DNA of 64,000 nucleotides from Owenweeksia hongkongensis DSM 17368 (GCA_945865885.1 CAMBEZ010000001.1:124001-188000), one strand, 5' to 3'; counted from the first letter of the stretch, positions 35,919 to 45,471 are shown. A program made the numbers and translations. The notes: generated from the letters alone by a model not told the origin.

Positions 35919-36398
35919 GTGGCTTGGAATTCGAAAAAAGTATTCACCCTGGAAGACGGTAGGACTGCCTTGGAGCGCTACTGCGCCTACCAAGAGCGGT
36001 GCCAACGCGAGGTCCAAACGAAGATTGCTTCTCTGGGTTTCCGGGGTGATGCAGCTGACCAGCTCCTGTTGGATGCTTTTGCCGCGGATTGGGTGAGCGA
36101 GGAGCGTTTTGCGCGGGCCTATGCGCGCGGAAAGTTCCGGTCGTTGGGCTGGGGCAGAATCAAGATTACCCACGGGCTGCGCGCCAAAGGGGTGTCTGCA
36201 GCGTGTGTGGCGCTGGGATTGAGCGAGTTAGACCCGGAGGAATACGAGGCCGCCGCGCGCGCACGGGGAGCTAAGGAATGGGAGGCTGCCAGCGGAGTTC
36301 CTGCGGCCCAACGCCGCTACAAGGTGGAACAAGCTCTTTACCAGCGCGGATTTGAATCCGAGTGGGCACGCGAGACAGCTCCGGAGCGCGAGGTGTAA
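35919..36398 (+). CDS. recX: regulatory protein RecX
   Basis: RecX (159 residues from this start) binds RecA filaments and limits their activity. The three-helix repeats are recognisable: ALERYCAYQERCQREVQTKI, WVSEERFARAYARGKFRSLGWGRIKI and the C-terminal YKVEQALYQRGF. The GTG at 35919 is preferred: a TTTCTTTG sequence, one base away from a -7 box, ends 4 bases before it as in several leaderless genes of this window; TTG 35904 would lie inside the terminator. Unlike in many bacteria, it is not next to recA. Confidence 0.88.
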   Translation: MAWNSKKVFTLEDGRTALERYCAYQERCQREVQTKIASLGFRGDAADQLLLDAFAADWVSEERFARAYARGKFRSLGWGRIKITHGLRAKGVSAACVALGLSELDPEEYEAAARARGAKEWEAASGVPAAQRRYKVEQALYQRGFESEWARETAPEREV

Positions 36399-36422
36399 GG
36401 AAGCAGTAAACGTCCCCGGTGC

Positions 36423-37472
36423 TCAGGCTCGGTTGGGTGAGAAGGAGCCCAAACCGGCACACAGTGCGTCCACGGCGCGGTCTTCTACGTCGTAGTGCGT
36501 GACGGCCCTTAGCCACCGTGCGTCCATGGCGGAAATTCCAATACCCTGTGCGGCCAGATGACTTTGGAGTTGGCGCGCGTCGCAACCGTCGGCCAGGCGA
36601 AAGATAACGATGTTGGTAGCAACCGGCTTGCATTCCGTCACCCACGGCAGCTGCTTCAAGAAGGACTCGATCTGGGACGCTCTGCGGTGGTCGTCGGACA
36701 GGCGTTCCACGTGGTGATCCAAGGCATACAACGCTGCTGCGGCCAGGTAGCCGGCCTGGCGCATGCCGCCGCCAAAGCGTTTTCGGATGCGCCGGGCTTG
36801 CTGAATAAAATCGCGGTTGCCCACCAAGACGGAACCCACGGGTGCGCCCAGTCCTTTGCTGAAGCACAGGGAAATGCTGTCGAATAATGAGCCGTAGTCT
36901 TCGGGGGATTCGCGGTCGTGCACCAGGGCATTCCACAAACGAGCACCGTCCAAGTGGAAGGCCAGTTGGTTTTCGCGGGCTACTGCGCCGGCGGCCCGGA
37001 TTGCCGCCAGGCCCAGGCAGGTACCGCCGCCCTTGTTGCTGGTGTTTTCCAAGACCACCAATCGGGTGGGTGCGGCGTGAACGTTGTCTTGGGGCTGCAA
37101 AGCTCCGCGGATGTCTTCCGGCGATACGCGTCCGTAGGCGTCGCCGGCAACCCGTATTTGAACGCCAGAATTGAAGGCAACCCCGCCGCCTTCGTAGTTG
37201 TACACGTGGGCCAGGGGTGAGCAAATCAGTTCGTCCCCCGGACGGGTGTGCACGTTGATGGCGATTTGGTTGGTCATGGTGCCCGACGGACAAAAAAGAC
37301 CCGCATCCATTCCAAACCGCTCGGCCGTCTTGGCCTCCAAAAGTTGAACGGTGGGATCGTCGCCCAGGACGTCGTCCCCTACGGGCGCAGCGTTCATGGC
37401 GGCCAGCATCTGGGGCGTGGGACGGGTAACGGTGTCGGACCGAAAGTCGGCCCAAAAAGCAGGAGCATTCAT
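36423..37472 (-). CDS. ltaE: low-specificity L-threonine aldolase
   Basis: This 349-residue PLP enzyme splits L-threonine or L-allo-threonine to glycine and acetaldehyde. It shows [12 protein letters not shown] near the N-terminus, [23 protein letters not shown] with the PLP-contacting aspartate, and the PLP lysine Lys206 in [12 protein letters not shown]. The ATG at 37472 starts the conserved region; six extra residues are possible from 37490. It is divergent from prfB with a shared 39-base intergenic region. Confidence 0.93.
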   Translation of the reverse strand: MNAPAFWADFRSDTVTRPTPQMLAAMNAAPVGDDVLGDDPTVQLLEAKTAERFGMDAGLFCPSGTMTNQIAINVHTRPGDELICSPLAHVYNYEGGGVAFNSGVQIRVAGDAYGRVSPEDIRGALQPQDNVHAAPTRLVVLENTSNKGGGTCLGLAAIRAAGAVARENQLAFHLDGARLWNALVHDRESPEDYGSLFDSISLCFSKGLGAPVGSVLVGNRDFIQQARRIRKRFGGGMRQAGYLAAAALYALDHHVERLSDDHRRASQIESFLKQLPWVTECKPVATNIVIFRLADGCDARQLQSHLAAQGIGISAMDARWLRAVTHYDVEDRAVDALCAGLGSFSPNRA

Positions 37473-37482
37473 GACACCAAAG

Positions 37483-37504
37483 TACGGCAAGTGCCGTATT
37501 TTTG
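37483..37504. promoter_or_regulatory. divergent ltaE/prfB promoter with inverted repeat
   Basis: The plus-strand -7 box TATTTTTG (37497-37504) lies 7 bases before the prfB ATG. TACGGCA-AG-TGCCGTA (37483-37498) is a perfect 7-bp inverted repeat that includes the TA of this box and the TA of a minus-strand TACTTTG, one base short of consensus, before ltaE. Confidence 0.55.
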
Positions 37505-37511
37505 CACTCTT

Positions 37512-38627
37512 ATGGTGACTACAGATCGCGTACGCGAAATTTTTGATCGATTGAAGGCCCTGGAGGGCTACCTGCGCTTGGAAGAGAAGCGCATTACCTT
37601 GTTCAACGAAGAAGAGCGCACGGTGAACCCCGGTTTTTGGGACGATTCCAAGAAGGCGGAGGCCACCATGAAGAAAATCCGGGAACTGAAGTACTGGGTG
37701 GACGGATTCAAAGGGATCAAAGCGCAGTGCGAAGAACTGGAGTTGTCCTTGGAGTTTTTCCGCGAAGGAGAGCTCACGGAGGCGGAAGTGGTGGCACTTT
37801 ACGCTGCGGCGGACGATGCATTGGGCACCATGGAGTTCCGGAACATGCTGTCCGGAGAGGAAGACAAACTAAGCGCCGTACTGCAGATTAATGCGGGTGC
37901 GGGGGGAACAGAGTCCTGCGACTGGGCCGGGATGCTGATGCGCATGTACCTGCGTTGGGCGGAGCGCAACGGCCACAAGGTCCGGGAATTGAACTTCCAA
38001 GAAGGCGATGTGGCGGGCGTGAAGACGGTTACCTTGGAAATCGAAGGCGAATTCGTCTTTGGTTACCTCAAAGGTGAAAACGGCGTGCACCGGTTGGTGC
38101 GGGTTTCCCCGTTCGACAGCAACGCGCGCAGGCATACGTCGTTTGTGAGCGTGTACGTTTATCCGTTGGTGGACGACACCATCGACATTCAGGTGAACCT
38201 GGGCGAAATTGAATGGGATACGTTCCGTTCCAGCGGTGCCGGCGGTCAGAACGTGAACAAGGTAGAAACCGGTGTCCGGTTGCGGCACAAGCCGTCGGGT
38301 ATCGTGATTGAAAATACCGAAACGCGTTCGCAGTTGCAGAACAAGGAAAAGGCCATTCAATTGCTGAAGTCTCGGTTGTACGAGATGGAGATTGAGGCGC
38401 GCAATGCCAAACGCGCGGAAATTGAATCCGGCAAGAAGAAAATTGAGTGGGGTTCGCAAATCAGAAACTACGTTTTGCACCCGTACAAATTGGTGAAGGA
38501 CGTTCGCACGGGCGCAGAAACCTCGGATCCGGATCGGGTGTTGGACGGTGAGATCGATACCTTTTTGAAAGCGTTCCTCATGTCCGACGGTTCGGCGGCT
38601 CAAGAGCTGGACGACCTGGATTTGTAA
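37512..38627 (+). CDS. prfB: peptide chain release factor 2, without programmed frameshift
   Basis: RF2 (371 residues) reads UGA and UAA stop codons. The stop-codon-reading tripeptide SPF is at residues 199-201 and the catalytic GGQ at 244-246 ([13 protein letters not shown]). In most bacteria prfB has an in-frame UGA near codon 26 that is bypassed by +1 frameshifting. Here the corresponding region ([15 protein letters not shown]) is one uninterrupted frame without UGA, so autoregulation by frameshifting is absent. The frame is open upstream, but the promoter at 37497 and family alignment support ATG 37512. Confidence 0.95.
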   Translation: MVTTDRVREIFDRLKALEGYLRLEEKRITLFNEEERTVNPGFWDDSKKAEATMKKIRELKYWVDGFKGIKAQCEELELSLEFFREGELTEAEVVALYAAADDALGTMEFRNMLSGEEDKLSAVLQINAGAGGTESCDWAGMLMRMYLRWAERNGHKVRELNFQEGDVAGVKTVTLEIEGEFVFGYLKGENGVHRLVRVSPFDSNARRHTSFVSVYVYPLVDDTIDIQVNLGEIEWDTFRSSGAGGQNVNKVETGVRLRHKPSGIVIENTETRSQLQNKEKAIQLLKSRLYEMEIEARNAKRAEIESGKKKIEWGSQIRNYVLHPYKLVKDVRTGAETSDPDRVLDGEIDTFLKAFLMSDGSAAQELDDLDL

Positions 38628-38661
38628 TTCGTACCTTTTGACCGTGTGTTCGGTCTCAATC

Positions 38662-41600
38662 GTGAAGGTTTATAGGCTCCAAGCAGCTTTGCTGCTGTTG
38701 GGTTTGTGGCTTTTTTTGCCATCCGCTGGTGCGCACCTTGCGTTGCGTTCCTCAGCACTTTTTGGAATGCAGGACACCGCGGCTTTGCCCGGGTCTGTTG
38801 CGGGTCGATCAACCCGTGTGATGACGAAAGGACCGCGCTTGGTGGTTCCCAATGTAGGACAATGGGCGACTCCTGAAGTGGCCCGTTTGGTTTTGGACGA
38901 GGTCACGGTGCACGTGGAGCGCGACGCACTGGTTTTTTCCGTTCGCGTTCCGGATTCCCTAAGGCCAGCGGACGCTACCGCTGCGGTGGCGTATCAATGG
39001 GCCGTTCGGCAGCGGTTTATTGGTGCATCTTCTGCCGTGCGTTGGGAATTGGAGGCTCAAGCAGTTGGCGTGAACCATCATTACTTTTTGGGCACGGACC
39101 GTTCCCGCTGGCGCTCCAACGTGCCGGGCGGACGGGTTTTGGTGGGCAAGGGAATTTATCCGGGAGTGGATTTGCGTTTGGAGGTAGTGGACCAGCAGTT
39201 GAAGTCCACCTGGGTGGCTGTTCGCGGCACGGATTTGCAAGCCGTTGCAGTGGTGTGGGAGGGTGCCAGCGATTGGCGCATCAACCGTCGGGGCGGGGTG
39301 TCTGTGCGCTTGGGAGATCAATGGGCGGAGGAGACGGAGCCCACAGCCTTTTCGTCCGATGCGGCACCACTGAGTATTGGCTGGCGCGCGCAGCGCGGCA
39401 GCCTCCGTTTGGTGGGTGCTGCCGTGCGAACCTCAGACTCGGTTTTCGTAGATCCGCGGTACGTTTTCTCTACGTTTAGCGGCGGCACCTCCGACAATTT
39501 TGGTTACTGCGCCACCTACGACGCTCAAGGACGAACCTGGTCTGGGGGCGTTTCCTTCGGTCCCGGATACCCCAGTACCAACGGCTTTCAACCCGCCTTC
39601 CAAGGCGGGGGGTGCGACGCCGTACTCACCTTGTGGAAACCGGACGGTACCGGGTACCGCAGTTCCACCTTTTTGGGCGGGAACAACCGGGAAGCTCCGC
39701 ACAGCATATCCGTTGCGCCCAACGGAGACTTGGTGGTGTTTGGCACCACCGGTTCGACGGATTTTCCACACTTGCCCAATGCGTTTGACACCACCTTTGC
39801 CGGAGGGACGGGGGTGAGTGCGGACGGCGTCTTCTTCAACAACGGAACCGACTTGTTTGTGGCCCGACTGGACTCCACGGGGGGTGTTTTCCGGGGCGGA
39901 ACCTATTTGGGAGGAGCTCAGAACGACGGCATCAATTTGGAGCCGAACAGCCTGCCCATGAACTACGGAGATCCCGCGCGTGGAGAGCTGTTGGTCAACG
40001 GGGTGGGACGCCCTGGATTGTCTGCTCTTGGGGAAGTTTTTGTAGCCACCAGCACCCGTTCTCCGAATTTCCCGGTATTCCAGCCAACCGTACTTCCGGG
40101 TTTCGCCCGGGACACCGCATTCGGCGGTATTTTGGACGGGATCGTGTTTCGCATGTCGCCCTTTTTGGACACCCTGCGCTGGTCCGTGGCTTTGAACGGC
40201 AGTGCATACGACGCGTGGATGAGCTTGGTTGAATCACCGTCGGCCTTGGCGTTTGGTCAATTGATGGCGGTGGGGGCCACCCGAAGCGACAGTTTGGCAC
40301 GGGGAGCCAATGTCCTGCAAACCCAACGCGCCGCACACACGGACGGCATCCTCGGCGTCATCGACGTGGCCACCGGAACGCGTTTGCGCTCCACCTACTG
40401 GGGAACGGGTGGTTTTGACGCACTTTTCTGCGCGGCCTCCAATCCGTCGGGTTCGCTGTCCGCCTTGGATACGGTTGCTGCGGTGGCCGTTGTGGGGCAG
40501 TCCAAAGCATTTTCCGGTTCAGCACCGTTTGCACCTTCACCCGGCGTTTGGGGCCAGCCCGGATCCGCCCAGTTCATCCACTACATCGGTACCGGACTGG
40601 ATACCGTATACCGCAAGATGAGTTTTGGCAACGGCCAAAACCAGCAGGCCAACGCTTCGCCCACCGCATTGGCTTGGGACGATTGCGGCAATACCTACTT
40701 CAGCGGTTGGGGCGGCTTGGTCAATGCCGGCGGCAATACCTTGGGCATGGCCACCACGCCCAATGCGTTGGATTCCACCACAGACGGTTCGGATTTCTAC
40801 TTTCTCGTCTTGGCTCCAGACGGTCAGTCTGCCCGCTACGCCAGTTTTTTTGGCGGCACCTCCCTGGAACACGTGGACGGCGGCACCTCTCGTTTCAGTC
40901 CCGACGGCGTGATTCACCAGGCGATTTGCGCCGGGTGCGGGGGCAGCAGCAATTTCCCCATCTTTCCGGCAACCGCCCACAGCGCCACCAACAATTCCAG
41001 CAACTGCAACATTGCGGCGGTGCAAATTGATTTGGAAGTGCAGTCCGTTTCCTTGCCCGGCTTGAAACCCATGAACGGGTGCGCTCCCCTGACCGTTGGT
41101 TTTGCAGCAGAGGCCTTGAATGCCTCGTCGCTCAGCGTCAATTGGGGCGACGGAAACGCTGCTGCCCCCACCGCGTTACTTGGTGTTCAGCATACTTTTA
41201 CGGCCCCAGGCACCTACCAAGTTGTGGCGCAGGGCTACGATTCACTGTGCAACACCACCGCTCAACGCATTTATACCGTGGTTGTTCGCGCGGGTGCAGG
41301 AGCACTTCTCCCGCCAACGGTTCAGAACGACACCTGCTCGGAGGTGCAACGGGCCGCACTGCTTCCCCCTACGTCCGCCCCCTCGGGAATAGCCTACCGA
41401 ATTCGCTGGGGCGACGGTTCAGACACTGCGTGGTTCGGATCTTGGTCCCAGGCGGTGGCCCACCGTTATTTTGGTTATGGTCCCTACCGAGGCTGGGTGA
41501 TCGCAGTGGACACCGTCTGTTCGGTTCGGGACAGTATGCCGTTCCGTATTCGATTTGCGGCGCCTTTGTCTGCCGTTCCGCCGGTTGTTGAAGTGGATGC

Positions 41601-42111
41601 CTGCGCCCAGCCTCCCGTGGTACGCGTGCAAGGTGCGGTGATTGGGGCCACCCAATACACCTGGTACCCTTTTGGAATTAACGGCCCAACGGTCAACGGA
41701 GCGCGCGCGCAGTGGACCGTTCCTGCACTGGGCAACTACACCGTTTACTTGGTGGCTGAAGACACCGCCTGCGGTAGGGCGGACACCACCACCACCATCA
41801 TCAACGTGGTTCCCTTGGACTCCAATTCCGTCAAACTTCCCAACGTATTCAGTCCGGACAACAACGGCACCAACGACTGCTTCCAACTGCCTTCCGCCGG
41901 ACAAGTGGGGTTGGTTCTGTGGCACGTGCAGGTGTACAACCGATGGGGCGAATGCATTTACGCGGAAACGGATCCAGCAGCTTGTTGGGACGGAACCCGC
42001 AACGGCTTGGACTTGCCGGACGGCGTCTATTTTTACCGCGCCCAATGGTCCGACGCCTGCGGCAATGGCGGCGACCTGCACGGAAGTGTGACGCTGGTGC
42101 GTGATCGGTAA
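38662..42111 (+). CDS. large secreted protein with gliding-motility-associated C-terminal domain (T9SS type B)
   Basis: This 1149-residue protein has a signal peptide (KVYRLQAALLLLGLWLFLPSAGA). The N-terminal 230 residues (RLVVPNVGQWATPEVARLVL...) resemble the DUF7948-type leader of Bacteroidota surface proteins. SBBP-like beta-propeller blades follow (VAPNGDLVVFGTTGSTDFPHL, SPDGVIHQAICAGCGGSSNFP), then PKD-like domains (CAPLTVGFAAEA...GTYQVVAQGYDS) and a C-terminal CHU_C domain (LPNVFSPDNNGTNDCFQLPS ... VYNRWGECIY). The last serves as the T9SS sorting signal. GTG 38662 is chosen for the signal peptide; GTG 38644 and TTG 38638 are alternatives. The role is probably adhesion or surface binding. 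Confidence 0.85.
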   Translation: MKVYRLQAALLLLGLWLFLPSAGAHLALRSSALFGMQDTAALPGSVAGRSTRVMTKGPRLVVPNVGQWATPEVARLVLDEVTVHVERDALVFSVRVPDSLRPADATAAVAYQWAVRQRFIGASSAVRWELEAQAVGVNHHYFLGTDRSRWRSNVPGGRVLVGKGIYPGVDLRLEVVDQQLKSTWVAVRGTDLQAVAVVWEGASDWRINRRGGVSVRLGDQWAEETEPTAFSSDAAPLSIGWRAQRGSLRLVGAAVRTSDSVFVDPRYVFSTFSGGTSDNFGYCATYDAQGRTWSGGVSFGPGYPSTNGFQPAFQGGGCDAVLTLWKPDGTGYRSSTFLGGNNREAPHSISVAPNGDLVVFGTTGSTDFPHLPNAFDTTFAGGTGVSADGVFFNNGTDLFVARLDSTGGVFRGGTYLGGAQNDGINLEPNSLPMNYGDPARGELLVNGVGRPGLSALGEVFVATSTRSPNFPVFQPTVLPGFARDTAFGGILDGIVFRMSPFLDTLRWSVALNGSAYDAWMSLVESPSALAFGQLMAVGATRSDSLARGANVLQTQRAAHTDGILGVIDVATGTRLRSTYWGTGGFDALFCAASNPSGSLSALDTVAAVAVVGQSKAFSGSAPFAPSPGVWGQPGSAQFIHYIGTGLDTVYRKMSFGNGQNQQANASPTALAWDDCGNTYFSGWGGLVNAGGNTLGMATTPNALDSTTDGSDFYFLVLAPDGQSARYASFFGGTSLEHVDGGTSRFSPDGVIHQAICAGCGGSSNFPIFPATAHSATNNSSNCNIAAVQIDLEVQSVSLPGLKPMNGCAPLTVGFAAEALNASSLSVNWGDGNAAAPTALLGVQHTFTAPGTYQVVAQGYDSLCNTTAQRIYTVVVRAGAGALLPPTVQNDTCSEVQRAALLPPTSAPSGIAYRIRWGDGSDTAWFGSWSQAVAHRYFGYGPYRGWVIAVDTVCSVRDSMPFRIRFAAPLSAVPPVVEVDACAQPPVVRVQGAVIGATQYTWYPFGINGPTVNGARAQWTVPALGNYTVYLVAEDTACGRADTTTTIINVVPLDSNSVKLPNVFSPDNNGTNDCFQLPSAGQVGLVLWHVQVYNRWGECIYAETDPAACWDGTRNGLDLPDGVYFYRAQWSDACGNGGDLHGSVTLVRDR

Positions 42112-42133
42112 GCGTTGACCTACCGACGGACGC

Positions 42134-42141
42134 TATCTTTG
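42134..42141 (+). promoter_or_regulatory. -7 promoter box of the ArsC-like gene (leaderless type)
   Basis: TATCTTTG is followed by CTGC and then ATG, so the mRNA should start at the start codon. Confidence 0.72.
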
Positions 42142-42145
42142 CTGC

Positions 42146-42502
42146 ATGAAAATCCAATTCTACCACAATCCGTCGTGCGGAACCAGCAGAAATGCCTTAG
42201 CCCTTCTAATAGAAAAGGGTGTTGAACCGGCGGTTCGCAACCTGATCGACGAACCGTTGACCTTGGAGGAATTGGAGAATTTACTGAATCTTTTGGACTT
42301 GAACGCCCGCGATTTAGTGCGCACCAACCACCCCATTTGGCTCGAACAATTTGCCGAATTGGAACTGAACGACGAAGAAGAAATCATGCTTGCCTTGCTA
42401 GAGCACCCCGCCATGATGCAGCGCCCCATTGGCGTTTCAGACTCCGGCAAGGCCGTTTTGGCACGTCCGGCAGAACGGATTTTGGAGTTGCTGGCAATCT
42501 AG
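42146..42502 (+). CDS. ArsC/Spx-family arsenate reductase-like protein
   Basis: This 118-residue thioredoxin-fold protein starts MKIQFYHNPSCGTSRNALAL, with the catalytic Cys11 in the CGTSR motif, and keeps RPIGVSDSGKAVLARP near the C-terminus. These features fit glutaredoxin-dependent arsenate reductases (ArsC) and the related YffB proteins. No other arsenic genes are nearby, so resistance is not shown by context and a general redox role is possible. It is convergent with fumC across a shared terminator. Confidence 0.85.
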   Translation: MKIQFYHNPSCGTSRNALALLIEKGVEPAVRNLIDEPLTLEELENLLNLLDLNARDLVRTNHPIWLEQFAELELNDEEEIMLALLEHPAMMQRPIGVSDSGKAVLARPAERILELLAI

Positions 42503-42575
42503 CGAGCACCAGCGCACAAGCGGTCAATTGCGTACAATGGCGCGTTTGCTGTTTGCGCCAAACGAAGTAAACGAA

Positions 42576-42609
42576 AAAAGGGGCGGTCGCTTAAGCGACC
42601 GCCCCTTTT
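42576..42609 (+). terminator. bidirectional terminator between ArsC-like gene and fumC
   Basis: A perfect palindrome: GGGGCGGTCGC (42580-42590), TTAA, GCGACCGCCCC (42595-42605), flanked by AAAA and TTTT. It can end both convergent transcripts. Confidence 0.92.
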
Positions 42610-42629
42610 GGTTGTAGCTCAATCCGGGA

Positions 42630-44027
42630 CTAGTGCATACTGCCCACCATGTCCTCCGGCTTCACCCAAGCGTCAAACTGCTCGTTGGTCAATAAATTCA
42701 GCGCCAGCGCAGCCTCACGCAAGGTGGTCCCCTCCTTGTGGGCCTTCTTGGCAATAGCCGCTGCGTTGTCGTATCCAATGTGCGGATTCAAGGAGGTTAC
42801 GAGCATTAAGGAATTCTCCAGATGCTTCTGAATGACCGGAAGATTCGGCTCAATTCCTGCGGCACATCTATCGTTAAAAGACACGCACGCATCGCCCAAA
42901 AGGCGGCCGGACTGAAGCACATTGGCCGCAATCATCGGTTTAAACACATTCAACTCAAAATGTCCTGAGGCACCGCCAATGCCAACAGCCACATCGTTCC
43001 CCATGATCTGGGCGGACACCATGGTCAACGCCTCTGGCTGCGTGGGATTGACCTTTCCGGGCATGATGCTGGACCCCGGCTCGTTATCCGGAATGACAAT
43101 TTCACCAATTCCGCTGCGCGGTCCGGAACTCAGCATTCGGATGTCGTTCCCAATTTTCATCAGGGAAACCGATACCCGGCGAAACGCGCTGCTCAATTCC
43201 ACCATGGCGTCGTGCGCTGCCAGTGCTTCAAATTTGTTCGGAGCGGTACGGAACGGCTTACCGGTTAAGGCAGCAATTTTCTCCGCAACCACAACGTCGT
43301 AGCCCGCTGGAGTGTTCAGTCCCGTGCCCACGGCGGTCCCGCCCAAGGCCAACTCGGCCACCATTTCCAAGGCGTTTTCAATGGCGCGTATGCCGTTGTT
43401 CAGCTGCTGCACGTACCCGCCAAACTCCTGACCCAACGTCAGCGGCGTGGCATCCATGAAGTGGGTCCGGCCGGTTTTTACAATGCTCTTGAACGCGTCC
43501 GACTTTGCCGCCAACGTGTCCCGAAGTAAACGGATGCCCGGCAACGTCAGGTCTACGGTTTGCATATACGCCGCAATGTGCATGGCGGTGGGGAAGGTGT
43601 CGTTGGAAGACTGGCTTTTGTTGACGTCGTCGTTGGGGTGAAGCACTTTCTGCGCATCGGTCAACGAGCCGCCGCGCAAAACGTGCGCCCGGTAGGCCAC
43701 TACCTCATTTACGTTCATGTTGCTCTGCGTGCCGGAACCGGTTTGCCACACCACCAATGGAAACTCAGCGTCGTGCTGGCCCGTGAGGATTTCGTCGCAC
43801 ACTTGGCCTATTAAGGCAGCTTTGTCCGCATCCAAAACACCCAACTGGTGGTTTGCTTGCGCTGCAGCCTTCTTGAGGTATGCAAAAGCGTGAATGATCT
43901 CGCGCGGCATGCTGCCCGACGGTCCAATTTTAAAGTTGTTCCGGCTGCGCTCCGTTTGCGCCCCCCAGTAAACCCGAGCCGGTACCTGAACCTCGCCCAT
44001 GGTGTCTTTTTCAATGCGGTATTCCAT
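42630..44027 (-). CDS. fumC: fumarate hydratase class II
   Basis: This 465-residue enzyme of the TCA cycle interconverts fumarate and malate without an iron-sulfur cluster. The superfamily signature [13 protein letters not shown] is present, with [20 protein letters not shown] (catalytic histidine region) and [12 protein letters not shown]. The start codon ATG 44027 lies 4 bases after a -7 box. It stands alone between terminators. Confidence 0.97.
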   Translation of the reverse strand: MEYRIEKDTMGEVQVPARVYWGAQTERSRNNFKIGPSGSMPREIIHAFAYLKKAAAQANHQLGVLDADKAALIGQVCDEILTGQHDAEFPLVVWQTGSGTQSNMNVNEVVAYRAHVLRGGSLTDAQKVLHPNDDVNKSQSSNDTFPTAMHIAAYMQTVDLTLPGIRLLRDTLAAKSDAFKSIVKTGRTHFMDATPLTLGQEFGGYVQQLNNGIRAIENALEMVAELALGGTAVGTGLNTPAGYDVVVAEKIAALTGKPFRTAPNKFEALAAHDAMVELSSAFRRVSVSLMKIGNDIRMLSSGPRSGIGEIVIPDNEPGSSIMPGKVNPTQPEALTMVSAQIMGNDVAVGIGGASGHFELNVFKPMIAANVLQSGRLLGDACVSFNDRCAAGIEPNLPVIQKHLENSLMLVTSLNPHIGYDNAAAIAKKAHKEGTTLREAALALNLLTNEQFDAWVKPEDMVGSMH

Positions 44028-44031
44028 GAAT

Positions 44032-44039
44032 CAAAGGTA
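44032..44039 (-). promoter_or_regulatory. -7 promoter box of fumC (leaderless type)
   Basis: The minus strand reads TACCTTTG, then ATTC, then the ATG of fumC. Confidence 0.72.
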
Positions 44040-44094
44040 CGTCACAAGCCAATCCATGGCCTTTAAGTCCGGCGATTTCAATTCAAACGGGCAC

Positions 44095-44124
44095 AAAAAA
44101 AGCCGCCCCACAAAGGGGGCGGCT
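44095..44124 (-). terminator. intrinsic terminator after the 55-aa membrane protein gene
   Basis: On the minus strand AGCCGCCCC (44124-44116) and GGGGCGGCT (44109-44101) form a 9-bp stem with a 6-base loop, followed by a T-run (44100-44095). Confidence 0.9.
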
Positions 44125-44145
44125 GAAAATAAGGATTACGAGCAA

Positions 44146-44313
44146 TTACTCTTTGGATTCCTTGTGTCCAATCAACTTGTATGCCCATTCGGGTTTCCAT
44201 TGTTCCAAGCCAATCAACGTCAACCAGTACCCCACAAAAAGGGCTAGGAAGATCAACATACTAAAGCCCATCAAAATGATGACCACGCCAACGAGGAATC
44301 CTAGAAATTTCAT
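44146..44313 (-). CDS. small membrane protein (55 aa)
   Basis: This 55-residue protein begins MKFLGFLVGVVIILMGFSML and has one long or two short hydrophobic segments (residues 4-36), followed by a soluble tail EQWKPEWAYKLIGHKESKE. It has its own -7 box (TATATTTG, 4 bases before the ATG) and its own terminator, so it is transcribed as a separate small mRNA. It lies downstream of manC. No family is recognised; conservation in relatives should be checked. Confidence 0.72.
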   Translation of the reverse strand: MKFLGFLVGVVIILMGFSMLIFLALFVGYWLTLIGLEQWKPEWAYKLIGHKESKE

Positions 44314-44317
44314 AGGA

Positions 44318-44325
44318 CAAATATA
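44318..44325 (-). promoter_or_regulatory. -7 promoter box of the 55-aa membrane protein (leaderless type)
   Basis: The minus strand reads TATATTTG, then TCCT, then ATG. It lies 3 bases past the manC stop codon. Confidence 0.7.
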
Positions 44326-44328
44326 ACT

Positions 44329-45414
44329 TTAAACGAATTGATTTCCCAACTTGAATTTAACTTCACTCACAAACTTCTTGATCTCTTGCTCCTGAGACCG
44401 TCGGCAAATTAGCAATCGATTCTCGTTGACCACCACCACCATGTCCTCCAAACCGTCCACCACAGCGGCCATGTGTTCTGGGAGCGCAAAGGTGTTGTTC
44501 TTGCTGTGGTACACCAACACATTGGAGTGAACGCCGGTGTTGCCCTGCGCGTCCGGTTCTTGTTGGTCGTGCACGGCGCCCCACGAACCCAAGTCTGACC
44601 AGCCAAAAGAGGCCGGTAAAACATGAACGTTCTTGGCTTTCTCTAAAATGCCGTAGTCCACGCTTTCGTTGGAGCACGATGGGTATACTTCTTCTATAAA
44701 CGGCTTTTCGCGGTCCGTATTAAACGAATCCCAGCCGTTGTGGAACAAGCCGTAAATTTCCGGCTGCAACTTTTCAAAAGCAGAGAGAATGGCGTTGGCG
44801 TTCCACAGAAACACGCCTGAATTCCATAAAAATTCACCGGAAGCCAAAAAAGACTCGGCCATGGCCCGGTCCGGTTTTTCCGTAAAAGACTTGACTCGCT
44901 TCACCTCAGAGTGGAGCGAATCTTCGTCCTCCTTGTACTGAATGTATCCGTAACCGGTTTCTGGCCGATGCGGCTTAATGCCCAAGGTGAGCAAGATGTT
45001 GTGCTCTCGTGTGGTGCGCAAACCTTCGGTCAATACGCGAAGAAACTCCGTTTCATTTGCCACCAAATGGTCCGAGGGCGTCACCACAATGTTCGCGAGG
45101 GGGTCGCGTTTCTTCAATTTGAACGCAGCATACGCAATACACGGTGCGGTGTTCCGTCGGGCCGGCTCCAACAGCAGCTGATCCGGAGTCAACTCTGGAA
45201 GTTGCTCCAAGGTAAGAGCGGCGTAGTGCTCGTGGGTAACCACATAAATGCGGTCCGACGGGCAAACGGCTTTCATCCGGCGAAACGTTTGTTGAATCAA
45301 CGTCTCCCCGGTGCCCAAAATGTCCAAGAATTGCTTGGGATTTTTCTCCGTACTGGCAGGCCAGAAGCGGGTTCCAACCCCTCCGGCCATGATGACGGCA
45401 TAGACGTGTTCCAT
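44329..45414 (-). CDS. manC: mannose-1-phosphate guanylyltransferase
   Basis: This 361-residue nucleotidyltransferase makes GDP-mannose from mannose-1-phosphate and GTP. The pyrophosphorylase motif is VIMAGGVGTRFWPASTEKNPKQFL; FTEKPD and SVDYGILEKAKNVHVLP are also typical. It has only the transferase domain and short left-handed-helix end, without the C-terminal isomerase of bifunctional ManC/AlgA. ATG 45414 gives the usual MEHVYAVIMAGG start. GDP-mannose would feed polysaccharide or glycoprotein synthesis encoded elsewhere. Confidence 0.95.
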   Translation of the reverse strand: MEHVYAVIMAGGVGTRFWPASTEKNPKQFLDILGTGETLIQQTFRRMKAVCPSDRIYVVTHEHYAALTLEQLPELTPDQLLLEPARRNTAPCIAYAAFKLKKRDPLANIVVTPSDHLVANETEFLRVLTEGLRTTREHNILLTLGIKPHRPETGYGYIQYKEDEDSLHSEVKRVKSFTEKPDRAMAESFLASGEFLWNSGVFLWNANAILSAFEKLQPEIYGLFHNGWDSFNTDREKPFIEEVYPSCSNESVDYGILEKAKNVHVLPASFGWSDLGSWGAVHDQQEPDAQGNTGVHSNVLVYHSKNNTFALPEHMAAVVDGLEDMVVVVNENRLLICRRSQEQEIKKFVSEVKFKLGNQFV

Positions 45415-45434
45415 TGGGATGTTGTTTGCGGGCG

Positions 45435-45471
45435 TAAAGATACGGAATACCAACTCCATGCCGTAAATTTG
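45435..45471. promoter_or_regulatory. divergent manC and adk -7 boxes
   Basis: Minus-strand TATCTTTA (45442-45435) precedes manC by 20 bases and plus-strand TAAATTTG (45464-45471) precedes adk by 16 bases. The first has one mismatch from TAnnTTTG. Confidence 0.55.

Noticed and set aside
42146-42502. Arsenic resistance locus
   Set aside because: The ArsC-like gene stands alone without arsR, arsB or acr3, so an arsenic operon is not supported.
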